Source: an uncultured Lachnospiraceae bacterium (lineage in GTDB: Bacteria > Bacillota > Clostridia > Lachnospirales > Lachnospiraceae). From it: a stretch of 64,000 nt of DNA. Where the stretch lies: NCBI GenBank assembly GCA_947243855.1, contig CAMXIK010000003.1, positions 94,256-158,255 of the forward strand, given 5' to 3'. Below the pieces are notes generated by a model. That model ran no database searches. It worked only from the letters and a program-made list of their open reading frames with translations, and was not told the origin of the DNA. A program made the position numbers and the translations under genes. Position 1 is the stretch's first letter. Each line of letters starts with the position of its first letter. Positions 54,442-61,297 of the stretch are shown one piece after another.

Positions 54442-54714
54442 TTACTGGCGCGCTCTTTTCGCGCCGTCGTTGACCGCGACTTTCTTTTTGCGGTACTTCT
54501 CTTCCAGCTCCGGCACCGCCTGATAGTGGGAAATCTTTTCCCTCTCCTCCTGCGTCTTCGCATGGTTTTCAAGCGCCCTGCTTCTCACGATATTGATCTC
54601 TTTGGGAACGTCCAGCATCACCCGCGTGTGGTTTCTGCTTCCTCCCAGAAATACGATCCTGATATCGTCGCCGATCTGGATATACTCTTCCGTGTTTACC
54701 GTCATTCTAAGCAT
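54442..54714 (-). CDS. csrA: Divergent CsrA-type translational regulator
   Basis: Small RNA-binding regulator expected to control flagellin translation. The 90-residue protein begins MLRMTVNTEEYIQIGDDIRIVFLG, aligning with the CsrA strand pattern (ML.....E...IGDDI.I..LG), and continues THRV-like NHTRVMLDVPKEINIVRSRAL with the conserved Arg and PKEI. The usual TRK after the start is replaced by TVN, and there is an extra basic C-terminal tail of about 40 residues. Start 54714 follows AGGGAGG; the frame is open upstream through the recombination site but lacks another ribosome binding site. No fliW is adjacent. Confidence 0.8.
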   Translation of the reverse strand: MLRMTVNTEEYIQIGDDIRIVFLGGSRNHTRVMLDVPKEINIVRSRALENHAKTQEEREKISHYQAVPELEEKYRKKKVAVNDGAKRARQ

Positions 54715-54771
54715 CTGAGACCTCCCTGCCTTCTCCTCCTTCGAGGGTACTTCCTTGTCTGCTCTTTTCTC

Positions 54772-54800
54772 ATGCAACACTTTGTAATAAAATGTTGCAT
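54772..54800. repeat. Left recombination core site (attL-like, csrA side)
   Basis: Arms ATGCAACACTT and AAATGTTGCAT (10 of 11 complementary) flank a 7-bp spacer TGTAATA, the arm-spacer-arm layout of tyrosine-recombinase core sites. It matches the site at 55505 in opposite orientation at 26 of 29 positions. It lies 58-86 bp before the csrA start and 56 bp before the recombinase start. Confidence 0.7.
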
Positions 54801-54855
54801 GGGGATACGCCTCATTCAACTAATCATCAAACGCAAAGAAAAAGGAGGTATTTTT

Positions 54856-55434
54856 ATGAGTACGACTTGTCCGATCAGAGACAAAAAGTCTCTCGCCAGT
54901 TTCAGGGACTATTACAAAGATACCCGTCCCAATCCCCGTAACTATACGCTGATTGTCATGGGCTTAAACACCGCTTTCCGCATCGGTGATCTGCTAGAGC
55001 TTAAGTGGCAGGACATCTGTCATGCAAACGGAAAACTCCGCAGACATATCTGTCTTGCAGAGCAGAAAACAGAAAAGAACCGCGTCGTTCCCATCAACGA
55101 CGCGCTGCGGCAGGCATTGGAAGCCTACCGGACGTATTGCAAAGAGACGAACGGGGCAGACTACCTTTTTCCCAGCACCCGCTATCACTCCCAGCCGCTC
55201 TCCCGCTATCAGGCATACCGCATCATCAAAAACGCCGCCAAAGCCTGCGGCCTGTCCGAGCATATCAGTTGTCATTCCCTGCGCAAGACCTTCGGCTACT
55301 ACGCATGGAAACAGGGAACGCCGCCCGCGATGCTGATGGATTTGTACAACCACTCTTCTTATCAGATCACGAAACGGTATCTTGGGATTGAGCAGGACGA
55401 GCGGGATCAGGTATATCTGCAGATCAATTTATAA
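54856..55434 (+). CDS. Short (FimB/FimE-sized) tyrosine recombinase
   Basis: Site-specific DNA recombinase of 192 residues, with only the catalytic domain of the family, as in FimB/FimE. All active-site residues are visible: Arg42 in AFRIGDLLELKW, Lys71 in EQKTEKNRVVPI, His140 and Arg143 in CHSLRKTFGYYA, His166 in LYNHSSYQ, and nucleophile Tyr175 in ITKRYLGI. Start 54856 follows AAAGGAGG; the longer open frame upstream runs through csrA antisense and is not used. It lies divergent from csrA-fliC and entirely between two inverted core sites, so it would invert its own gene. Confidence 0.92.
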   Translation: MSTTCPIRDKKSLASFRDYYKDTRPNPRNYTLIVMGLNTAFRIGDLLELKWQDICHANGKLRRHICLAEQKTEKNRVVPINDALRQALEAYRTYCKETNGADYLFPSTRYHSQPLSRYQAYRIIKNAAKACGLSEHISCHSLRKTFGYYAWKQGTPPAMLMDLYNHSSYQITKRYLGIEQDERDQVYLQINL

Positions 55435-55460
55435 TTTTTCAAAAAAATTTTTAAAAGGGG

Positions 55461-55487
55461 TTAAGTATTTGAATTGTGCTCCGATAT
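55461..55487 (+). promoter_or_regulatory. SigD/Sigma-28-like promoter inside the invertible segment
   Basis: TTAA (55461-55464), 15 nt, TCCGATAT (55480-55487) against the consensus TAAA-N15-GCCGATAT: 3 of 4 and 7 of 8. It now reads right, out through the 55505 site into a terminator. After inversion it would read left into csrA-fliC. No equal match was found upstream of csrA or fliC. Confidence 0.6.
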
Positions 55488-55504
55488 ATATTGTGAATGG
55501 AAAG

Positions 55505-55533
55505 ATGCAACATTTTATTACAGAATGTTGTAT
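55505..55533. repeat. Right recombination core site (inverted relative to 54772)
   Basis: Arms ATGCAACATTT and GAATGTTGTAT around spacer TATTACA, which is the exact complement of the left spacer. Pairing of the arms extends outward (AAAG/CTTT), and TTTTCTTTTT follows, so the site could also act as the recombinase terminator. Confidence 0.7.
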
Positions 55534-55560
55534 CTTTTCTTTTTATAAGCATAACAAAAA

Positions 55561-55584
55561 AGCCGAGCGTTTATACACTCGGCT
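55561..55584. terminator. Bidirectional terminator between recombinase and rplQ
   Basis: AGCCGAGCG-TTTATA-CACTCGGCTTTT with A runs before and T runs after: stops rplQ on the minus strand and any rightward transcript from the recombinase side. Confidence 0.85.
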
Positions 55585-55621
55585 TTTGCTTCATTTTATG
55601 GATTTCAGCAGCTTACGTTTA

Positions 55622-56227
55622 TTACACCAGCTCTAACACAACTTCCATCGCCGCGTCGCCCTTACGGGGACCGATCTTGATAATTCTGGTGTAGCCGCCG
55701 TTGCGGTTCGCGTACTTCGGACCATACTCGTCAAAGAGCTTATCCGCCAGATTCACCTGTTTGGTGTTCTTCTTACGTCCGGCAGGCGTTGTCGGCACCT
55801 CCTTAACAGGATAAAGCACCTTCATGATCTGTCTTCTCGCATGAACTCTGGAGGGCAGATCTTTCTTGATCTCCTTCTCCACCTCGTCGTACACCGTAAC
55901 GGTCATGCCGTTCTCCATCTTAAGGATCTTGCCATCCTTATCGCGGTGCGTCTCGGAGAGCACTGCCTTCGTGTTCTTGTCCACGATCTGCTTTACTCTC
56001 TTGCCATCCTTATCCTTACGTGCTACCTTTGCGGTAACTTTAACGGTCTCAAAATTGTCCTTCTCCTTGACAGCGAGGGTGATCAAACGCTCTGCGAGCT
56101 TGCGTACTTCTTTTGCTCTCGCTTCTGTGGTCACGATCTTTCCGTTATATAAAAGAGCGGTAACCTGATTTCTGAGTAATGCTTTTCTCTGGTCAGATGT
56201 TCTGCCAAGTTTTCTATATTTTGCCAT
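55622..56227 (-). CDS. rplQ: 50S ribosomal protein L17 with a large insertion
   Basis: Large-subunit protein near the exit tunnel. The normal N-terminal part (MAKYRKLGRTSDQRKALLRN to about residue 55) and C-terminal part (LFDEYGPKYANRNGGYTRIIKIG) are conserved. Between them is an extra charged segment of about 80 residues (about 58-150), bringing the length to 201 against about 115-130 in most bacteria. It is in frame and shows no decay. It is the last gene of the alpha operon, 41 bp after rpoA. Confidence 0.93.
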   Translation of the reverse strand: MAKYRKLGRTSDQRKALLRNQVTALLYNGKIVTTEARAKEVRKLAERLITLAVKEKDNFETVKVTAKVARKDKDGKRVKQIVDKNTKAVLSETHRDKDGKILKMENGMTVTVYDEVEKEIKKDLPSRVHARRQIMKVLYPVKEVPTTPAGRKKNTKQVNLADKLFDEYGPKYANRNGGYTRIIKIGPRKGDAAMEVVLELV

Positions 56228-56268
56228 GATTGGCTCCTTTCCGAGTGCTCTTCGGGCTTACCTCTATG

Positions 56269-57228
56269 TTACGCCTCATCGCTGGGATTCAGCTGTAATC
56301 CTAATTCTTTTAATTTTGCAAGCACTTCCTCCAAAGATTTGCGGCCGAGATTTCTAACCTTCATCATATCTTCGGAAGTCTTGTTCGTCAACTCTTCCAC
56401 TGTGTTAATGCCTGCTCTCTTTAGACAGTTATAAGAGCGGACAGAAAGCTCCAGTTCGTCGATGCTCATCTCAAGCACCTTTTCCTTCTCGTCATCCTCT
56501 TTCTCCACCATGACCTCTGCGGTCTTAGCGTTCTCGGAAAGATCAATGAAAAGGCTCAAATGCTCACTGAGCACCTTTGCCGCCAAGCTGACAGCCTCAT
56601 CGGGAACAAGAGTCCCGTTCGTATACACATCCAATGTCAACTTATCATAGTCTGTGATCTGACCAACACGGGTATTCTCTACCGTGACATTAACTCTCTC
56701 AACCGGTGTGTAAATGGAGTCGATCGCAATGACGCCAATGGGCAGATCTTCGGTCTTATTCTTATCCGCACCTACATAGCCCCGGCCTCTGGTAATGGTC
56801 AGTTCCATGTAAAGCTTCGTATCCTTGCCGCTCAGGGTAGCGATCACCAGATCTGGATTTAAAATCTCAATATCCTGATCTACCTGAATATCGGAAGCCC
56901 GCACAACGCCCTCGCCCTCGTACTCGATGTAAGCGGTTTTTACCTCGTTTGCATCGCTGTTATTTTTGATGGCAAGGCTCTTGATGTTCATGACAATCTC
57001 CGTCACATCCTCTTTTACTCCGGGAATGGAGCTAAACTCATGAAGGACGCCGTCAATCTTAATCTGACTCACCGCCACGCCGGGCAGGGACGACAGCATA
57101 ATCCTTCTGAGTGAATTGCCGAGGGTAATACCGTAACCTCTCTCTAAGGGTTCTACTACGAATCTGCCGTATTTATTATCTTCGGAGATTTCAACTACTT
57201 CTATATTTGGTCTTTCAAATTCAAACAC
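56269..57228 (-). CDS. rpoA: RNA polymerase alpha subunit
   Basis: Assembly platform of RNA polymerase. The N-terminal dimer domain spans 1-230 ([30 protein letters not shown]). The C-terminal DNA-contacting domain follows an acidic linker ([32 protein letters not shown]). At 319 residues it has normal length. Confidence 0.97.
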   Translation of the reverse strand: MFEFERPNIEVVEISEDNKYGRFVVEPLERGYGITLGNSLRRIMLSSLPGVAVSQIKIDGVLHEFSSIPGVKEDVTEIVMNIKSLAIKNNSDANEVKTAYIEYEGEGVVRASDIQVDQDIEILNPDLVIATLSGKDTKLYMELTITRGRGYVGADKNKTEDLPIGVIAIDSIYTPVERVNVTVENTRVGQITDYDKLTLDVYTNGTLVPDEAVSLAAKVLSEHLSLFIDLSENAKTAEVMVEKEDDEKEKVLEMSIDELELSVRSYNCLKRAGINTVEELTNKTSEDMMKVRNLGRKSLEEVLAKLKELGLQLNPSDEA

Positions 57229-57255
57229 CCAGATACCCTCCTTCTGAGAACTATT

Positions 57256-57849
57256 TTACTTAGAATACAACTCGACGATAAGCATCTCGTCTACGGGAAC
57301 GTCGATCATCTCTCTTGTGGGCAGATACTTTACCGTCCCCTTCATTGCTTCCTGATCTACTTCGATCCACTCCGGAACAAGTCTGCCTCCGGTCACCTCA
57401 AGAATATCCTTATATCTCTGCAAAGATTTTGCTTTCTCTCTCACCTCGATCACATCGCCAGCCTTAATCAAGTAAGAGGGGATCTGTACTGGCTTGCCGT
57501 TTACAAGGAAATGCTTGTGGCCTACTACCTGTCTGGCCTCTCTTCTCGTTCTTGCAAATCCCATTCTGAACACGACGCTGTCAAGTCTGCTCTCCAGCAT
57601 CACCATCAGGTTTTCACCTGTCTGGCCCTTCATTCTGTCGGCCTTCTCATAATAATTTCTAAAAGGCTTCTCCAACACGCCATAGATAAATTTTGCTTTC
57701 TGCTTCTCTCTCAACTGCAGACCATACTCGCTGATCTTCTTGCCCGCTCTTGCGGAGGTTCTGTTAGATTTCTTGTCATACCCTAAAAAGGTAGGGTCAA
57801 GATCAAGCGATCTGCATCTTTTTAATACCGGAACTCTGTTTACTGCCAT
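57256..57849 (-). CDS. rpsD: 30S ribosomal protein S4
   Basis: Primary 16S rRNA-binding assembly protein, 197 residues. It starts [19 protein letters not shown] and lacks the N-terminal Cys4 zinc cluster, so it is the zinc-independent form. The S4 domain is near 88-150 ([32 protein letters not shown]). It lies 75 bp after rpsK and 27 bp before rpoA. Confidence 0.97.
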   Translation of the reverse strand: MAVNRVPVLKRCRSLDLDPTFLGYDKKSNRTSARAGKKISEYGLQLREKQKAKFIYGVLEKPFRNYYEKADRMKGQTGENLMVMLESRLDSVVFRMGFARTRREARQVVGHKHFLVNGKPVQIPSYLIKAGDVIEVREKAKSLQRYKDILEVTGGRLVPEWIEVDQEAMKGTVKYLPTREMIDVPVDEMLIVELYSK

Positions 57850-57924
57850 GATTTCTGGCTCCTTTCTGTTTTTGTTTACAGTGTCGAAACACCTTCATCC
57901 AAACTATGCTTTCTTTTTGATCGA

Positions 57925-58320
57925 CTAGACGCGGCGTCTCTTAGGCGGACGGCATCCATTATGAGGTACAGGAGTCACGTCGCGGATGCTGGTCACTTCC
58001 AGACCGCACGCCTGCAATGCACGGATCGCAGCCTCACGGCCCGAACCCGGCCCCTTTACCATAACGTCCACAGTCTTTAAGCCGTGAATGAGAGCAGCCT
58101 TTGTCGCTGTCTCGGCAGCCATCTGTGCCGCATAGGGAGTAGATTTCCTTGAACCTCTAAAACCAAGACCGCCGGCACTCGCCCAGCTTAACGCATTACC
58201 ATCGTTATCTGTCAGCGTAACGATGGTATTGTTAAAGGAAGACTGAATATGTGCCTGTCCATGTTCAACGTTTTTCTTGACACGTTTTTTTGTCACTTTT
58301 TTCGTAACTTTCTTTGCCAT
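57925..58320 (-). CDS. rpsK: 30S ribosomal protein S11
   Basis: Platform protein of 131 residues with the typical [29 protein letters not shown] and C-terminal [18 protein letters not shown]. The basic N terminus is Lys-rich. It follows rpsM by 37 bp. Confidence 0.97.
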   Translation of the reverse strand: MAKKVTKKVTKKRVKKNVEHGQAHIQSSFNNTIVTLTDNDGNALSWASAGGLGFRGSRKSTPYAAQMAAETATKAALIHGLKTVDVMVKGPGSGREAAIRALQACGLEVTSIRDVTPVPHNGCRPPKRRRV

Positions 58321-58357
58321 AATAAACTAACCTACTTTCTCAACTTTTCATTTTTTC

Positions 58358-58726
58358 TTACTTTTTCTTGTTAGCAACAGTTCTCTTCGGGCCTTTTCTT
58401 GTCCGAGCATTTGTCTTCGTCTTCTGACCGCGAACCGGAAGACCTTTTCTGTGACGGATTCCCCGGTAGCAGCCAATCTCTTGAAGTCTCTTGATATTGA
58501 GAGCTACCTCTCTTCTCAGATCGCCTTCTACCATGTAATCTCTCTCGATTACCTCTGCCAGCCTCTTTACCTCGTCGTCGGTCAACTCTCTGACACGGGT
58601 ATCGGGATTTACATTTGCCGCCGCCAGAATCTTGTTGGAGCTTGCCCTGCCAATCCCATAGATATAAGTCAAGCCAATCTCCACACGTTTTTCTCTCGGT
58701 AAATCAATACCTGCAATACGAGCCAT
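58358..58726 (-). CDS. rpsM: 30S ribosomal protein S13
   Basis: Head protein contacting the P-site tRNA, 122 residues: [19 protein letters not shown], the helix-hairpin-helix [15 protein letters not shown], and the basic tail [15 protein letters not shown]. The 158-bp gap to rpmJ holds no gene I can support. Confidence 0.97.
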   Translation of the reverse strand: MARIAGIDLPREKRVEIGLTYIYGIGRASSNKILAAANVNPDTRVRELTDDEVKRLAEVIERDYMVEGDLRREVALNIKRLQEIGCYRGIRHRKGLPVRGQKTKTNARTRKGPKRTVANKKK

Positions 58727-58884
58727 TTACGTTTCCTCCATTTCCTTTGCATTTTCATGCGTTTCGCGCGCTGCTTGGCACGCGTGACACTAATTGATTG
58801 AGGCAAAATGCTTTGCCCAACCGGATCAGGTATCCGATCTTTCCAAACATAAAAGTTGGTATCAAAAAGTGGGCTCTCTATCTA

Positions 58885-58998
58885 TTAACCCTGTACCTGC
58901 TTATGTTTCGGATTTTCACAAATAACTCTGATCTTTCCTTTTCTCTTGATGATCTTGCACTTTTCGCAAATCGGTTTTACTGATGATCTTACCTTCAT
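58885..58998 (-). CDS. rpmJ: 50S ribosomal protein L36
   Basis: A 37-residue zinc-ribbon ribosomal protein: [15 protein letters not shown] at the start and [13 protein letters not shown] at the end, giving three Cys and one His as zinc ligands (the C+ form). The ATG follows GGAGGGTTTGAG. It sits between infA and rpsM as expected. Confidence 0.96.
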   Translation of the reverse strand: MKVRSSVKPICEKCKIIKRKGKIRVICENPKHKQVQG

Positions 58999-59102
58999 CT
59001 CAAACCCTCCTTTCAAAAAAGACCGTTTTACATTATAACACCAAATCCTGCCATTGGCAAGATATTTCTTTAACTTTCTATATCATTCGATCATGCCCAT
59101 TC

Positions 59103-59156
59103 ATAAGTTGTCGTTTAACACTTTCTTCTATATTTTTTCTTTGTACGACAACTTAT
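59103..59156. repeat. 12-bp inverted repeat between infA and rpmJ (copy 1)
   Basis: ATAAGTTGTCGT (59103-59114) and ACGACAACTTAT (59145-59156) are perfect complements around a 30-nt AT-rich loop. They lie in the transcribed gap of the ribosomal operon. Confidence 0.7.
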
Positions 59157-59179
59157 TTCATGCCGGACGTTCGTCCTAT

Positions 59180-59244
59180 AGAAATAATTGCGTAAACTGC
59201 CCTTTGCGAGCAAGCTCTCACGGACATTTTATGCAATTATTTCT
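59180..59244. repeat. 12-bp inverted repeat between infA and rpmJ (copy 2)
   Basis: AGAAATAATTGC (59180-59191) and GCAATTATTTCT (59233-59244) pair perfectly, with weaker pairing inward and a small GAGC-AA-GCTC stem in the loop. A GGACG-AA-CGTCC hairpin lies between the two repeats. The whole 254-bp gap contains no gene. Confidence 0.7.
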
Positions 59245-59252
59245 GCATGATC

Positions 59253-59471
59253 TCACTTGTCACGCCAGATGATTCTCCCTTTAGACAGATCGTAAGGAGA
59301 AAGCTCTAACGTCACCTTGTCGCCGGGCAGAATACGGATAAAGTTCTGGCGCAGCTTACCGCTAATATGCGCCAACACCACATGACCGTTTTCCAGTTCC
59401 ACCTGAAACATGGTATTGGGTAACTTCTCAATTACGGTTCCTTCAATCTCGATTACATCAGCCTTAGACAT
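59253..59471 (-). CDS. infA: Translation initiation factor IF-1
   Basis: S1-fold protein binding the ribosomal A site at initiation. It is 72 residues: [33 protein letters not shown] and [20 protein letters not shown]. Its start overlaps the KOW-protein stop by 8 bp. Confidence 0.97.
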   Translation of the reverse strand: MSKADVIEIEGTVIEKLPNTMFQVELENGHVVLAHISGKLRQNFIRILPGDKVTLELSPYDLSKGRIIWRDK

Positions 59472-59733
59472 TTCTTTCCTCTCTTTCTCTCAGATATTCT
59501 TTGATTCTCTTCTTAATTTCCAAATCATCAAAACCGTTCTCCGGTTCCGGCAGTCTTTTCTTTTTTATCAACTGTACATGCTTTTTATTTTTCCGTTTCG
59601 GCCTTTCCATAGTTCTGATGCGGCCGTCAACTACATATATATATTCGCCTTCCTCCCGTATGATGACATACACGGAGTCTTTGTCATGCCCAGCCTTTGA
59701 TGCAGCGAGCATTCCCACGATATTTTCATCCAT
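59464..59733 (-). CDS. KOW-domain RNA-binding protein (L14e-like)
   Basis: An 89-residue basic protein starting with a KOW-type strand pattern ([41 protein letters not shown]), known as a neighbour of infA in clostridia. A helical charged tail follows. The function is not established; ribosome or RNA binding is inferred from the fold. It is translationally coupled to infA. Confidence 0.85.
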   Translation of the reverse strand: MDENIVGMLAASKAGHDKDSVYVIIREEGEYIYVVDGRIRTMERPKRKNKKHVQLIKKKRLPEPENGFDDLEIKKRIKEYLREREERNV

Positions 59734-59757
59734 ATCTTAATCCGTTTCTTCCTATTA

Positions 59758-60510
59758 CTATAACGTTAATATCTCCGGCTCCCCATCCGTAATCAGCACG
59801 GTGTTCTCATAATGCGCGGAAAGCGAATGATCCGCCGTGACCACCGTCCAGCCGTCGTCCAGCCATTCTACCTCGCCAGTGCCAATGTTGATCATCGGCT
59901 CAATTGCCAACGTCATACCGGCTTTTAACCGCACGCCTCTTCTGCGCTGCGGGAAATTGGGAATCATCGGCGGTTCATGCATACTTCTGCCGATGCCGTG
60001 TCCTACCAAATCATGCACGATACCGTAGCCATAAGAAATCACATAATCGGCTATGGCATTGGAGATATCATGCAGATGTCTTCCGGCGCGGGCCATTTCA
60101 ATTCCCTGAAAAAAACTCTCCTGCGTCACCTCGATCAGCTTTTCAGCCTCCGGGCTGATCTTCCCGACGCCGTAGGTTCTGGCCGCATCCGAATGATATC
60201 CCTGATAAATCAGGCCCGTGTCCAGACTTACGATGTCGCCCTCTTTCAAGATGCGGTCTTCCCGGGGAATCCCATGCACGACCTCCTCGTTCACGGAGAC
60301 GCAGACGCTTGCGGGGTAGCCCTGATAGTGTAAGAAATTAGGCGTGCCGCCGCAGCTTCTGATCAGTTCCTCACAGACCCTGTTGATCTCCTTCGTGGAA
60401 ATTCCGGGACATATCACCTTTGCAAGCTCCTCATGCACCCGGGCCAAAAGCCTACAGGACTTACGCATCAATTCAATTTCCCGAGCTGATTTGATCGTAA
60501 CTACAGCCAT
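59758..60510 (-). CDS. map: Methionine aminopeptidase, type I
   Basis: Removes the initiator Met from nascent proteins. It has 250 residues in the pita-bread fold. Metal ligands are visible in VSLDTGLIYQGYHSDAAR (two Asp), VGHGIGRSMHEPPMIPN (His) and LAIEPMI (Glu), with a final Glu before the C terminus. Start 60510 (MAVVTIKSAREI) follows AGAGGAGCAACT; an in-frame ATG 21 bp upstream lacks this spacing. Confidence 0.95.
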   Translation of the reverse strand: MAVVTIKSAREIELMRKSCRLLARVHEELAKVICPGISTKEINRVCEELIRSCGGTPNFLHYQGYPASVCVSVNEEVVHGIPREDRILKEGDIVSLDTGLIYQGYHSDAARTYGVGKISPEAEKLIEVTQESFFQGIEMARAGRHLHDISNAIADYVISYGYGIVHDLVGHGIGRSMHEPPMIPNFPQRRRGVRLKAGMTLAIEPMINIGTGEVEWLDDGWTVVTADHSLSAHYENTVLITDGEPEILTL

Positions 60511-60549
60511 AGTTGCTCCTCTATCATCCACCGACCGCGCTTGCTTGAT

Positions 60550-61191
60550 CTAGCCCAGCAACTCTACAATCGCATGGAACACATCCTGCATATCCTGTGT
60601 CCCGTCCACACTCTTTAACACATTTCTTTCCCTATAAAAATCAATCAAGGGCTGTGTCTGCTCCTGATACACCCGCAGACGGTTCTGCACAGTTTCCGGC
60701 TTATCATCATCCCGCAATACAAGCTCCTGTCCGCACTGGTCGCAGACACCCTCTTTCTTCGGGGGCACATGCTCAATATGGTAGGTCGCGCCACAGGAAA
60801 GGCAGGCGCGTCTGCCGCCCATTCTCCGGATAATATGCTCATCCGGCACTTCCACATTGATTGCATAATCTATTTTATCGCCAAGTTTATTCAGCGCGTC
60901 CTCCAAAACCTCAGCCTGCGGGATTGTCCTCGGAAAACCGTCAAGCACATAACCGTCCTTGCAGTCCTCTTTCGCCACCCGGTCAAGCAAAATACGCACC
61001 GTCAGCTCATCCGGCACCAAAAGTCCCTGATCCATATATTTCTTGGCTTCCATACCAAGGTCTGTTCCATTCTTAATATTCATACGGAAAATATCGCCCG
61101 TAGAAATATGCGGAATCTTAAATTTATCGGCGATCATTTTCGCCTGTGTCCCTTTTCCGGCGCCGGGTGCGCCCAGCATAATTATCTTCAT
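60550..61191 (-). CDS. adk: Adenylate kinase
   Basis: Interconverts ATP+AMP and 2 ADP. It has 213 residues: P-loop MLGAPGAGKGTQA, ISTGDIFR, the lid with four Cys (CLSCGATYHI, GVCDQCGQ) that bind structural zinc as in Gram-positive enzymes, and DGFPRTIPQAE. Start 61191 follows GGAGGTAGAA, itself part of an upstream in-frame ATGGAGGTA. Confidence 0.96.
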   Translation of the reverse strand: MKIIMLGAPGAGKGTQAKMIADKFKIPHISTGDIFRMNIKNGTDLGMEAKKYMDQGLLVPDELTVRILLDRVAKEDCKDGYVLDGFPRTIPQAEVLEDALNKLGDKIDYAINVEVPDEHIIRRMGGRRACLSCGATYHIEHVPPKKEGVCDQCGQELVLRDDDKPETVQNRLRVYQEQTQPLIDFYRERNVLKSVDGTQDMQDVFHAIVELLG

Positions 61192-61297
61192 TTCTACCTC
61201 CATTCGGAAGCGTTTTGTACTTCCCTCTCCCTAAACACGCAGACGCAAGGTTAGGGACGTGCCGCTTGGCCGCCGTCCCTACCTATCTTGTCACTCA

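Noticed and set aside
54322..54855. In-frame extension giving the recombinase an extra 178 N-terminal residues
   Set aside because: It runs antisense to csrA and across the recombination site, and the AAAGGAGG ribosome binding site at 54842 fixes the start at 54856. The extension has no core-binding-domain features.
54763..55540. TCTTTTCT direct repeats as target-site duplications of a transposon
   Set aside because: The octamer is low-complexity pyrimidine, offset by one base on the left, and can occur by chance. The identical spacers and arm layout fit a recombinase core-site pair better. Kept as an alternative in the first finding.
55501..55545. Right core site explained only as the recombinase terminator
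   Set aside because: The stem followed by TTTTCTTTTT could terminate, but the 26/29 match to the left site, which has no T-tract, is not explained by that.
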